A model generated the notes under the pieces. It was not told the origin of the DNA and made no database searches. It worked only from the letters and a program-made list of their open reading frames with translations. This document shows, piece after piece, positions 1 to 8,159 of a stretch of 11,165 nucleotides of DNA; the stretch's first letter is position 1; each line of letters opens with the position of its first letter. Location of the stretch: the NCBI GenBank assembly GCA_028565635.1, contig JAOXYB010055700.1:1-11165 (forward strand). The letters run 5' to 3'. The DNA comes from Phoronis ovalis (taxonomy: Eukaryota; Phoronida; Phoronidae). A program made the translations under genes and the position numbers.

Positions 1-15
1 ATAATTACATATATA

Positions 16-38
16 TGTGTGTGTGTGTGTGTGTGTGT
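16..38. repeat. (TG)n microsatellite
   Basis: About eleven uninterrupted TG dinucleotides follow a short AT-rich lead. The tract lies in the intron just downstream (on the minus strand) of the donor that ends the 213-57 exon, where it reads as AC repeats. Confidence 0.95.
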
Positions 39-56
39 AAGTATACTTAAAATTAC

Positions 57-213
57 CAGGTTTGTACTTGTGATTATCTAGTATGTCGATAATGCAGTTT
101 GCAACACACAATTCTAACATCCCTTTATCTTCCCGCTTTACTCTGTCCACATTCGGAGCAAGATCATACAGTGTTTTAAACAGTTCTTTGTTTAAATCGT
201 TGTCATGAATAAT
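57..213 (-). CDS. Downstream helical exon of the TIR protein
   Basis: This 157-base exon lies between a strong acceptor (gctttttttttaaag|ATT) and donor CCTG|GTAATT. It encodes 52 codons plus one base. Its start phase of 0 agrees with the donors at both 4223 and 775, and its end phase of 1 means another exon must follow left of the window. The peptide begins IIHDNDLNKELFKTLYDLAP and continues through GMLELCVANCIIDILDN, a pair of amphipathic helices consistent with another armadillo-like repeat. It was found from the splice sites and frame, being too short to stand out as a lone open frame. The 3' end of the gene and any polyadenylation signal are not in the window. Confidence 0.6.
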
Positions 214-774
214 CTTTAAAAAAAAAGCAATATATAAAAAGGAAAAGTTACATTTTTTTGGTATTAAGCAAAATTATAGACACATAAATACATACTACAG
301 ATAGATTATTGGTTTTGATTTACATTTTTATAATCACGCATGTTTCTTCACAGTTCCACTTGTCCAATGGTCTGAAAACATTGCTTATACTATTAATTAC
401 ATTGAGATAATAGATTTTGTAAACAAGACATTTTAAATGTCAGGGGCTCATCAAATTGATGGTGAAATATCTTTATTCAGCTTGCTGGTCCGACAGCTCT
501 CTAGTCCAAACAATCTCTTGTCCGACAAGATAATTTAAAAAAACGGGTAGTGTAGTCTTAATGCTTTATGCAAACAAAATATACACCACACTAACCCCTA
601 TGCCGATACAAGTGTACAACATATGCCACCAACGGAGAAATACCAGAATTTATATTAAAATGTTAACATTCCTTCACACAGAGCATTATAATGGCTATTA
701 TAATAAATATGGGTATATTTTTATAACGCGAACCATTATCCAAATATTGAACCTTAATTACTGTGTATGCTTAC
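214..774. other. Intron between the 954-775 and 213-57 exons
   Basis: AT-rich intronic sequence with no coding signal on either strand. The only recognisable element is a short piece near 486-530 containing ctggtccgac and ttgtccgaca. On the minus strand this reads as GTCGGACCAG, the motif of the dispersed repeat also seen at 1136 and 4087. Confidence 0.5.
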
Positions 775-954
775 ATTATAGTGCATATCCCAGGTGTATA
801 TATAGTTATCTTGATGGCCGATAGATGGTTCATTGTCTCTAAAAGGCTTTTTCAACTCTGGTAAATTGTAAAGCCATTCATCGCACACACAAGCTAGGAC
901 ATTATTTTTCACATCAAAAAATTTAATATGCAAGCTATTTTGAATGCAACCACA
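775..954 (-). CDS. Possible 60-codon exon, perhaps a cassette exon
   Basis: A 60-codon open segment is flanked by a plausible acceptor (gctttaggcag|TGT) and a good donor (AAT|GTAAGC). It is exactly 180 bases and phase 0 at both ends, so it joins the exon ending at 4223 and the one starting at 213 without shifting the frame. The same frame stays open well upstream, and an alternative acceptor at ctttag|G would not fit the phase. The peptide contains VLACVCDEWLYN and LPELKKPFRD, whose composition looks like real protein and not translated intron. No domain is recognised. It may be a constitutive or an alternatively spliced exon. The acceptor tract is weak, which is the main reason for doubt. 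Confidence 0.43.
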
Positions 955-1133
955 CTGCCTAAAGCATGTCAAAAATCTTTGTTTTAAAACTTTGTTGCGG
1001 CATTTGAATAATACTATAACTATTAGAAAGGGACTACATTATCACTTTTTTATTATAGTATTTTGCTTATTAATTGTTTTTTACATAATTGAATATTTTA
1101 ACACTAAATGCATTATTTAAATAGTATAGTTGT

Positions 1134-1200
1134 ATCGGACCAGTGAACTGTCAGACCAGAAAGCCTTTGGAGAACTGGGAGTTCCCAAATCAATAGGTTC
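1134..1200 (+). repeat. Dispersed GGACCAG-motif repeat copy
   Basis: The segment contains cggaccagtgaactgtcagaccag followed by aaagcctttgg. A related string, ggaccagtgagtcttggaacc followed by aagaaaccttgg, occurs at 4087-4120, and a reverse-orientation relative lies at 486-530. The shared word order over more than 30 bases suggests three diverged copies of a short interspersed element. The ends cannot be defined here. Confidence 0.5.
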
Positions 1201-1204
1201 ACAT

Positions 1205-1300
1205 TACATCAAGGCTGACATGTGGTTGTAGCTGGGCAGTGCAATTTTTGAAATGGTTCCCTTAATGGGGTATGGGTTAGTTGTAACAATCGGCTACCTG
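1205..1300 (+). repeat. Diverged fragment of the 6285-type dispersed repeat
   Basis: The words gttgtagc, gggcagtgcaa and ttttgaaatggttcccttaa recur with small changes at 6291-6350 (gtttgtagc, gggcagtgcaacttctgaaatagcttccttaa). In the 6285 copy this stretch sits ahead of the 330-bp repeat body, so it may be the left part of the same element. No body follows it here. Confidence 0.5.
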
Positions 1301-1512
1301 AGATACATATCCCTTCCAAATATCAATCATTGCAAGCATTATATGCACATACCAGTAATGCAGTACTATTTGGTATGGATATGATATATGTTGAACAGTA
1401 CATGATCACTATAAATTTTTATACAGTTAGCATGTTATGCAGAAGAATATCTTTAGAGTATGAGAAGCCAAGCAAATTTTAGACTGATTTTTATTAATAC
1501 AAGTTTACAATA

Positions 1513-1873
1513 ATGGCTGCTTCAGAAGCACCCAATGAGGATAATTTTTTATGGCTTTATACAGCAAACCAACACATATTTTTTTACATGTTTCATGCTC
1601 AGAGAAACCATTTGGTAATGCTGCTTGGAAGGTCATATCTCTGTTCCCCACTCACCAGCCAGCTGAATTTTTTTTTAATTCTCCAGCCAGCTAGAAATGC
1701 AGGGGAACGCTATCTGCCAGCTGGAATTTGCTAAAAAGATGTTGATCTTGAATCAGATCTGTTCTCCATTACCAGCTGGATGAACTGTTTAAGATTTGCC
1801 AGTCAGCCACACTCGTCTGGGGAACAGATTTTATGGGGAACAAACTCGGTGGGTGCTTCCGCTGCTTGAGAAT
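1513..1873. mobile_element. Nested inverted-repeat segment, possible MITE or foldback element
   Basis: Two pairs of inverted arms are nested. The outer pair, gaagcacccaatgag at 1525-1539 and ctcggtgggtgcttc at 1845-1859, matches at 13 of 15 positions. The inner pair, ctgttcccca at 1641-1650 and tggggaacag at 1818-1827, is perfect over 10 bases. Several ccagctgg or ccagccagct words lie between them. The layout suggests a small non-autonomous foldback element inside the intron. No target-site duplication was identified and nothing inside encodes a transposase; the 73-codon open frame starting at 1513 has no protein-like character. Confidence 0.45.
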
Positions 1874-2190
1874 GCTTAGCACAGCAATCATAGCATTCCA
1901 CATACCATAATCTAGAGGCAATGAATATTGGGATAATTAAATTGTCACTTTAAACAGTCATATAAGGTATTTTAATTATATCACCTGTAATGCTAAGGTC
2001 GACATTTTGGCAAAATTTGCATAAACAGCACTTGAATTTAAATAGAAGACATAATTTTGAAAAAATAAATAGAGTTGTATATACCTACATTGAGTTTCTC
2101 TTAACCAAATTATATCAGATCCTTAATTTCAACTAACCCCGGTTTCCGAAATTTTCATTAATAAAAATGGGCTTTTCAATGTAACAGATA
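1874..2190. other. Featureless intron stretch
   Basis: AT-rich intronic DNA in which I see no exon, repeat or clear motif. Confidence 0.4.
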
Positions 2191-2194
2191 TGTA

Positions 2195-2830
2195 AAAACG
2201 CAAGCAGCAGTAGCCCCCTTAAACTGCCCATACATAACCTTAAGTGTAAAGTACCGACTGGTTACAAAAATGTCAAAGATTCTGATCCGCTTTTGAATCA
2301 CTTTCCAAGGTCACCCTAAAATCCTTTCTAGCCGAAAACACTCACGCACCTATATAGCCTTCATGAATACGGCTTTAAATCATCCACTCAATGCTTTGTT
2401 TTTCTGGAAATTGGCGAAATGTGATGTAATTTGGCTTTTGCTTAATTTGAACGGAATATGAAGCTGATCTGATAAATATTGTTATTTCAACGTACAATCT
2501 CAAGAACAACCATTGCCACTTTTTGGCCATCTTGGAGTGATCCAGGACAAAATTTATAACCGATCTGTATTTACCCTGTACTAAATGTGAAGCTAGCAGA
2601 TCGGATGAAAAGTGAAGCAGTTATTGCGAGACTTAGCAAGGTCATTTTGAAATGACACCTAGCTTAAGATATCCATCAACCTATGGCCTTCGTGAAGCCA
2701 CTTTTGAATTGGACATAAAGTCAACCCTTCTTCTTTTACGAAATGGGTGCAACATGACATGCTCTCTCAGGAACAAACATGGCTGCAAGTCGGCCATATA
2801 GGAAGTAATCAGGGTATTTGTACTGCATAA
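2195..2830 (+). repeat. Two degenerate partial copies of the 330-bp repeat family
   Basis: The landmark words of the family appear in order twice. In the first copy they are aatgtcaaagattc, ccaaggtcacc, a cacctatatagccttc-type stretch and aatatgaagctgatctgataaa. Next come tctgtatttaccctgtact, gcagatcggatgaaaagtgaagcagttattgcgagac, aaggtcattttgaaatgacacctagc, caacctatggccttcgtgaa and aggaacaaacatggctgcaagtcggccatat. Divergence from the 8440-10815 array is greater than among array members, so these look like older insertions. Confidence 0.72.
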
Positions 2831-3125
2831 AATTGCAGGAAATAAAACTTGCTAATTTTTAGAAAAAAAAGGAGGAAAAACTTCTTGGTGAAATCTTAAC
2901 TCAATTGTTCTCTAATTCTTACAGGATACTTGTGTTCCATTATCTAAGAAATGAATGCTTAAATAACTTACTTTTTCATGAAATTAGTTCCTGTGTAGAG
3001 GTAACTGACTTTCCATAGCATCCATTCCAGTTTCCTTCTAAAAGTGTTCTGATTTATTAATCGGATAAGCTTAACCTTCTAGCTTTAGCTATTCTAACAT
3101 TTAATTGGTTAAATAACTGTGTTAC
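2831..3125. other. Intron stretch without recognised features
   Basis: AT-rich sequence with a short purine run (aaaaaaaaggaggaaaaa near 2863). I see no exon supported by phase and splice sites. Confidence 0.4.
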
Positions 3126-3161
3126 AGTGATGGCTTATATATGTTGATAATCAAAAATAAA

Positions 3162-3197
3162 CCATCTGATGGTGAAAATGTGTTAGCCATCAGATGG
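3162..3197. repeat. Perfect 11-bp inverted repeat (hairpin)
   Basis: CCATCTGATGG at 3162-3172 is the exact reverse complement of CCATCAGATGG at 3187-3197, with a 14-base spacer. Related words (gatggctta at 3128 and 3273, ccatcaacc, ccatcagca) surround it over about 170 bases, which suggests a small decayed element built on GATGG. A T-rich terminator tail is absent, and in this eukaryotic setting a terminator is not expected. Confidence 0.7.
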
Positions 3198-3299
3198 CTA
3201 GCTTACCATGCAATAATATTCTTTTGTCCATCAACCTAACCATCAGCATTTTTGGTTAAGAACATGCTTTCCGATGGCTTAGCATGTCAGTTTCCTAAG

Positions 3300-3665
3300 G
3301 GAGTTATTCTAAGTTGTCACCTAACCTATTATGCCAAACAGCATATAGCCTAAATCTATGCTTCATCTGGTCAATCTTTCGCCTGTCACGCAACTGATGT
3401 AAAATGATGTTCCCTCTCAGGAACAAACAATTAAGCATATGGCTGCAGGTCAGTCATATGGGAAGGAATCAAAGTCCTAATGATAACCAACCTGCACCTT
3501 GACCTGTATGTACCCTGTGAGGAATATGAAGCTGATCGGTTAAAAACTGGCCGGGCTGTTATCGCAAGAGAATTATTATAAAGAAAGTGTTAATGGACAC
3601 TGATAACACATGCAGGACGACAATATGCCCAGCATTACTGTGTAGTGATGGGGATAAAATTAAAC
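3300..3665 (+). repeat. Dispersed copy of the 330-bp repeat with a right end
   Basis: This copy carries cacctaacctattatgcc, ccctctcaggaacaaacaa, catatggctgcaggtcagtcatatgggaaggaatc, cttgacctgtatgtaccctgtgaggaatatgaagctgatcggttaaaaactgg, and then gacgacaatatgcccagc ahead of gtgatggggataaaatt. The last block reappears at 10744-10810, where the large array ends, so it probably marks the true right end of the element. A short insertion (attaagcat) interrupts the tggct region. Confidence 0.68.
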
Positions 3666-4222
3666 AAACAGCATAATAATGACACTTACTCTCCTTTTGA
3701 TCTGAATAAGGAAAAGAAACAATCATTTTCAATTGAGGGTTTTAATAAAGAAATTAAAGAGAATCTTTAAGTTAGTACATAGATCTAAAATTTCAATCTC
3801 GAATAAAATTCAAAAGTTTCAGTAAAAAGAGATCATTTCTTGTACAATCAAACCCTCAATCGAATAAGGAAAAAGCTCCTTGGTCCAAAATGTTCATTGG
3901 TTTGAAGTGTCTCTGCATGGTCATAAATAAATAATGCATCTATCAATTAAGGAGTCATTTATGCCACATATACAGTGATAAAAGTTAATATGTGTAACAG
4001 AGCTCTGGGTGCACAACTTCCTGTCGAAGTTGGAACTTATACTAAGACTGGGTAGATCATCTGTTTACTGTTTGACAATTTCAGTTTGGACCAGTGAGTC
4101 TTGGAACCAAGAAACCTTGGAACTACTCTCATGACATCCTTGTGCACTGTAATTTATAGGTATGGGCAAAGTTGCATGTGCCCATCATGATGGTGATTAC
4201 ATCACACTTTGAATTTAATTAC
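3666..4222. other. Intron stretch with one inverted repeat
   Basis: No exon is supported here. An 11-base inverted pair, attgagggttt at 3732-3742 and aaaccctcaat at 3850-3860, encloses about 107 bases. The word gaataagg is repeated directly at both sides (3704 and 3862). A diverged GGACCAG-motif repeat lies at 4087-4120, and TGGGCA/TGCCCA arms occur near 4164-4182. Confidence 0.4.
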
Positions 4223-4938
4223 CTTAGAACTGATCAGCATCTCAAAAACGCATCGAAAGATTACAGGAATCTTTGAGCAGTTGATTATATTTCTACGATC
4301 TACAGTTGCAGAAATTTGTTTAATCACAGATTTCATATTTTCAGTGAAACCTCTGTTGTCTCGTATATGTTGCAGGCCTCGTTGACAAAACAAAGCAGTG
4401 CATCTTATTGACACTTGATGTTTTGCTAAATGTCTATATTCTAAAATCCAGTTGAACCTCAAAGTAAATGCTTCAGCACTATTTATGCCAAGTTCATCCA
4501 ATACCCAACACTTAGCATTGTCTTTTACTGCAAAGCAGATGCAGAGTATAGCAACAATAGTACTATATGCTTCCCACAGTTTTTCAAAGGTTTCTGTGTC
4601 TAATTTGTGTTTCTGTAGTAAATTAGCAATACCTTGCTCTATATCAAGAATATGTAAATAAAACTGCTCATCATTGCAATGTACTGTATCGCTTTTACTT
4701 AAATAACATTTTAGCAAGCTGCAAAGAGCCTGATGAGCCTTCATTCTCACGTTCTCGCTATTGCAGTAAGCAAACTGTAATAAACAGGTATGCTTATCAT
4801 TTTTTATTGCATCACGTATGTGAAATTGAAGAGCAGATTGAATAGCAAGATGACGTGGATGGTGGATTCTGCCAGTTTCTGACACTGTTATAGTATCACG
4901 TGATAGCAGTTTCAAACAGTCTTCCAAAGGCATAGGAT
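4223..4938 (-). CDS. Armadillo-like helical exon of the TIR protein
   Basis: This 716-base exon adds 238 codons to the TIR exon. The acceptor is ttttacag|AT and the donor TCTAAG|GTAATT. Its first two bases complete the codon opened by the TIR exon (G+AT gives Asp), and it ends in phase 0. The encoded sequence reads as a run of amphipathic helices. The segment ENVRMKAHQALCSLLKCYL resembles an armadillo/HEAT helix pair, with the usual small residue followed by spaced leucines, and other helices occur around LHILDIEQGIANLLQKHKL and EKLWEAYSTIVAILCICFAV. Cysteine is common and no membrane segment is convincing. The apparent Met start upstream at 4996 lies in intron sequence and is not used in this model. 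I do not recognise a named family. Armadillo-like folds usually bind proteins or sense ligands, so this region may regulate or oligomerise the TIR domain; that is inference. Confidence 0.78.
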
Positions 4939-5643
4939 CTGTAAAACATAGTATTAAAAGCTGAGCACTAAATACCATATTTAAATAAAATGACAAATCA
5001 ATTTTAGAAACCTAACTCAATATTTAACAAAAATCATAGTATGCAACATTTGATAGCTTAATTACTAAAGATTAATTAACAGCATTTACTAACAACCTGA
5101 TAATCACCAAATATTATAAATGGAGTCTTTAAGCAAATCTATATTCTCTATTCAATAGAAAAGACAGGGCAGGTTGGGATATTGTTTCACAATGGAAAGA
5201 GTTGGGTATATTTTTATAGTCTTATATTTTAATAGGCTATGTCATGACCCTACTATGGCTTGCCTACGTACGGCAGAGCTGTAGTGTCATGGCCCACTAT
5301 GTGTTAAACCAGTTGAGGTTTTTCAACTAAATTATTTAAAAAAAATCTATTTTGTGCAATAGCCTTTAATACAGAGAGCCATAACCCTAAACCTGATCCA
5401 AAATGAATGTATATATCCCTCAGTTGTATCGATAATGTCAAACTTTCTGGACAATTTTTAAAGACAAATAAATATGAAACAAAAACAGGTTGTGCAACAG
5501 TAAACCTGTACAACATATGGTAAAAAAAATTAGACACTAAAATAACTTTTACTAAGTAGGTAAATGTTTTCTGTTTTAAAAACAAAATCTTTTACCTTAT
5601 TTAAGAAGTTTAACTATGAAAGTATTGAACAACAATTCCATAC
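4939..5643 (-). other. Intron between the TIR and helical exons
   Basis: The intron runs from donor GTATGG to acceptor ttttacag on the minus strand, and its phase 1 agrees on both sides. An open frame of 93 codons on the minus strand inside it (5585-5304) is not joined by suitable splice phases and has low-complexity composition, so it is treated as intron. Near 5240-5300, gtcatgaccctactatg and gtcatggcccactatg form an imperfect direct repeat about 46 bases apart. Confidence 0.6.
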
Positions 5644-6240
5644 CTTTACTTTTGAAATCGTTATGCATTTTCACACGACAGGATGGGTCTGTGACCTGAG
5701 TGAGATCAAAATCTACAAATTCTTGAGAGTTCTTTTTGCATCCAATATCCACATCTGAATTATTTCCACTGGTGCTATCTGGCAAAAGCATGGAAGACTT
5801 ATCTGCCACTGTCCCACGTATTGTGTTATGAATTCGCTGAAGCATATACTGGCGTTTGCATGGAACACTGGCATCAATAATACAATTCGACTTTAGTTCA
5901 TCAGGAACTTTACAATTATCACATTTTACAAAAAAAACTTTTTTATCATCACAGAGAGCTAAGATTGACGCCCGATAACTACTTTTTACACGAAGACACT
6001 CATCTGAGGAGCAAAACATTATAACAGTGTACATGCTTTTAGATGCTATCTTCTGTACTTGCTCTAGCCACAAGCCACCAATTGCAAAATCTCGATGTCC
6101 TACAGCGCAACGTAAACCATAAGGTTCTGCCTCCAGTGGTTTAAGTAACTGATTTTCTGCAAACTCACTGCACACAATGTCATCTTCCAAACACACTATA
6201 AACATATCGTACTGCATATCTTCTCCACATGCTATCATGG
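5644..6240 (-). CDS. TIR-domain exon of a TIR/helical-repeat protein
   Basis: This exon encodes a TIR domain, the Toll/interleukin-1 receptor fold used in innate immune signalling or, in some families, NAD+ cleavage. Numbering from the ATG at 6238, residues 10-16 (YDMFIVC) form the box 1 first beta strand. HRDFAIGG at 48-55 is box 2, resembling RDxxPG with Ile replacing Pro. YTVIMFCSS at 70-78 fits a later core strand, and the domain ends near residue 125. Residues about 140-198 are a polar, Ser/Asp-rich linker. No signal peptide or membrane segment is seen, so the protein is probably cytosolic. The exon follows an acceptor (gatttttag at 6241-6249) and ends at donor AAAG|GTATGG after 198 codons plus one base (phase 1), matching the acceptor at 4938. 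The ATG comes two bases after the acceptor, so this is either the first coding exon behind a 5' UTR intron or an internal exon. The glutamate expected in NADase TIRs appears to be Ser91, so an adaptor role is more likely; this is inferred by eye. Confidence 0.83.
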
Positions 6241-6284
6241 CTAAAAATCAATAACTGTACAGTAACATCCCTGGGATAACGTCA

Positions 6285-6700
6285 TATTGAGGTTTGTAGC
6301 CCTGATTTGTATCTGCATGGGCAGTGCAACTTCTGAAATAGCTTCCTTAAGTATTGCATATGCAAAGCAAATTGTCGGACACAATAAATGTCAAAGATAC
6401 GAGTTAGCATTTGACCCACTTCTCAAAGTAATTTTTAAAATATCACCTAGCCTAAAAAACATCCAGCAACCTATGGTTTTTGTGAATAATTCACTTTTGA
6501 ATCTTCCTGTTAACCCTTCGTCTTTCCCGAAATGGGCATAATGTGAAGTGTCCTCTCAAGAACAAACATGGTCACTAGCCGGCCATATTGGAAGTAATCG
6601 AAGTCAAAATTATAACTAACCTGTACTTTTATCCGTATTTATACCCTGTATCAAATATGTAAAAACTGAAGCTGTTATTGTGACACAAAGGATTGTGTTT
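6285..6700 (+). repeat. Dispersed copy of the 330-bp repeat just upstream of the TIR exon
   Basis: The segment starts with the left block shared with 1205-1300. It then carries the body landmarks aatgtcaaagatacg, gcatttgacccacttctcaaagt, tcacctagcctaaaaa, caacctatggttttt, ctcaagaacaaacatggtcactagccggccatattggaagtaatc, taacctgtacttt and aaaaactgaagctgttattgtgac. The CDS-like 84-codon frame at 6287 is part of this repeat and is not protein-like. The copy sits about 50 bases from the acceptor of the TIR exon. Confidence 0.72.
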
Positions 6701-7465
6701 ATGGCAACAACTTATCTTTCCTCTTTATCAGGACCTAAGATCTCTACTACCTCAGGAATATGTTATAAAATTCTGTTTGGATTTGCAAAGTTATTACAAG
6801 ATATTTAAATTTCTCAGATTTTTAATTTGGCTTGTTTTGTACACTTTGAGTCAAATTTTGATTTTGCGATATTAATTTTTTATAACTTTTAATTTAAAAA
6901 AATGAAGCTTTAGGAGTTTGTTTTTCAAACAGAAAAATTGCGGAATCATCAGTCAGACTCTGTTTAAGTTTTATGGTGGGTAACATACCTTTCAAGTGTC
7001 ACAAATGTACCGCTTGTTTCACCATGACCAGAAACCTGTTAATTAGTGAACTGCGGACAACATAGCCTCTTAAAGGTTTCTATCTCTTAATATTTGGTAA
7101 TATTATGTGCAACCCTATCGTTACATTTTTTTACTTAAGCAGGATGTATCACTGCCTGGATGTGCAATACTAGTTTTTTATGCCCCTGTTCACATTAAAT
7201 GTAAAATAATTGATTGGTAGCAAAAAAAACTGCTCAATACAGTTCATAACCTGCTACAACATTGGCATTTAGGTCACATCCATATTTCATATGTAGTGAC
7301 CATGGTAACAATATACCAACAAGGGCATAACCCTAAAGGTTATGTCAAGCTAAAGGTTATATCAAGTTGCTTGAAACTTTTGAGATTACGTGCGATGCCA
7401 TTTGATTTGATTTGTAAGAAAGGTCACGGTATTGAAAATTACAAATCTTAGTGGGGGCGAGGAGC
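6701..7465. other. AT-rich stretch upstream of the TIR exon
   Basis: No coding frame is supported. On the minus strand a strong donor-like site, CTTGAAAG|GTATGT, occurs with its GT at 6988-6987. The sequence before it is open in one frame for about 17 codons, but that frame would not match the phase of the TIR exon. An 18-base direct duplication, ctaaaggttatgtcaag and ctaaaggttatatcaag, lies at about 7333-7367. Confidence 0.4.
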
Positions 7466-7469
7466 CACG

Positions 7470-7890
7470 TAAAAAAACCATAACTCATGGTAAAAAATTG
7501 CTAAAATATGCCCCACAGTAAAACTTTTTTGCGAAAGCCATGTCCCATGATAAAAAACTCTCAAAAAGTGCACCTCATATTAAAAAAATGCTAGAACTGT
7601 GCACCCTATTGTAAAAAAATCCTGGAAATGTATACCACCAGTAAATGAACTGCTATATAGTATCTATTTTGTAAACTGGAAAACATCTTAAACAGTTTAA
7701 TTGACTATATTTTCTATTACGCACATGTAATAGTGTTAGCCAACAAGTTCAGCTATATATGGTTGTAAAAATATATAAACCCCATGGTAAAAAAGACATT
7801 TACAACAACCACACCCATGATTAAAATTGTTAAATAAACAAAAAAAGTTATCCCATGGTAAAACTTTAGCTGAAAATGGGGCCCATGGGG
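7470..7890. repeat. Degenerate ~30-bp minisatellite with catggtaaaaaa core
   Basis: Units of about 29-31 bases recur, each with a core like catggtaaaaaa, then a few variable bases, an A-rich stretch and a closing word such as gtgcacc. Clear examples are catgataaaaaactctc, tcatattaaaaaaatgc, ctattgtaaaaaaatcc, cccatggtaaaaaagac and cccatggtaaaacttta. An unrelated stretch around 7655-7770 interrupts the array. The 83-codon minus-strand frame at 8004-7753 is a by-product of these units. Confidence 0.7.
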
Positions 7891-8140
7891 CGACACATAC
7901 ATACAGTCACTTTGAACAAGAGTACCCCCGGACACATTTCTGCATAATTTCAATGGCATTTTATATATCTTTCCTACAATTATAATAAACAAGACATTTG
8001 TCATGTCTTAAATGCCCATCCAATGTTTAGGATTACATTTTTTTAACATTATTGGTTTTTTACATTCATGCATTACAATCTGGTTCATCATTGTGGGGTA
8101 CTCTTATTCAAAATGATTGTATTTGCTATCTGATGCGTTA

Positions 8141-8150
8141 CCCCCCCCCC
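8141..8150 (+). repeat. Ten-base poly-C tract
   Basis: An uninterrupted run of ten C followed by gggag stands out in very AT-rich surroundings and marks the left edge of the next minisatellite. Confidence 0.9.
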
Positions 8151-8159
8151 GGGAGAAAA

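Noticed and set aside
1513-1734. Plus-strand 73-codon frame starting with an ATG
   Set aside because: It overlaps the inverted-repeat segment, has no domain character and lies in an intron of the minus-strand gene.
4202-4996. Whole 264-codon open frame as a single-exon gene
   Set aside because: The first ~19 codons and the last few are better read as intron: clear ttttacag and AAG|GTAATT splice sites match neighbouring exon phases.
5304-5585. Minus-strand 93-codon frame between the TIR and helical exons as an extra exon
   Set aside because: The phase-1 junction from 5644 to 4938 works without it, and I saw no acceptor and donor pair that would preserve the frame.
7753-8004. Minus-strand 83-codon frame with hydrophobic stretches resembling a membrane protein
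   Set aside because: Most of it lies in the catggtaaaaaa minisatellite and its flanks; the hydrophobicity comes from AT-rich codons.
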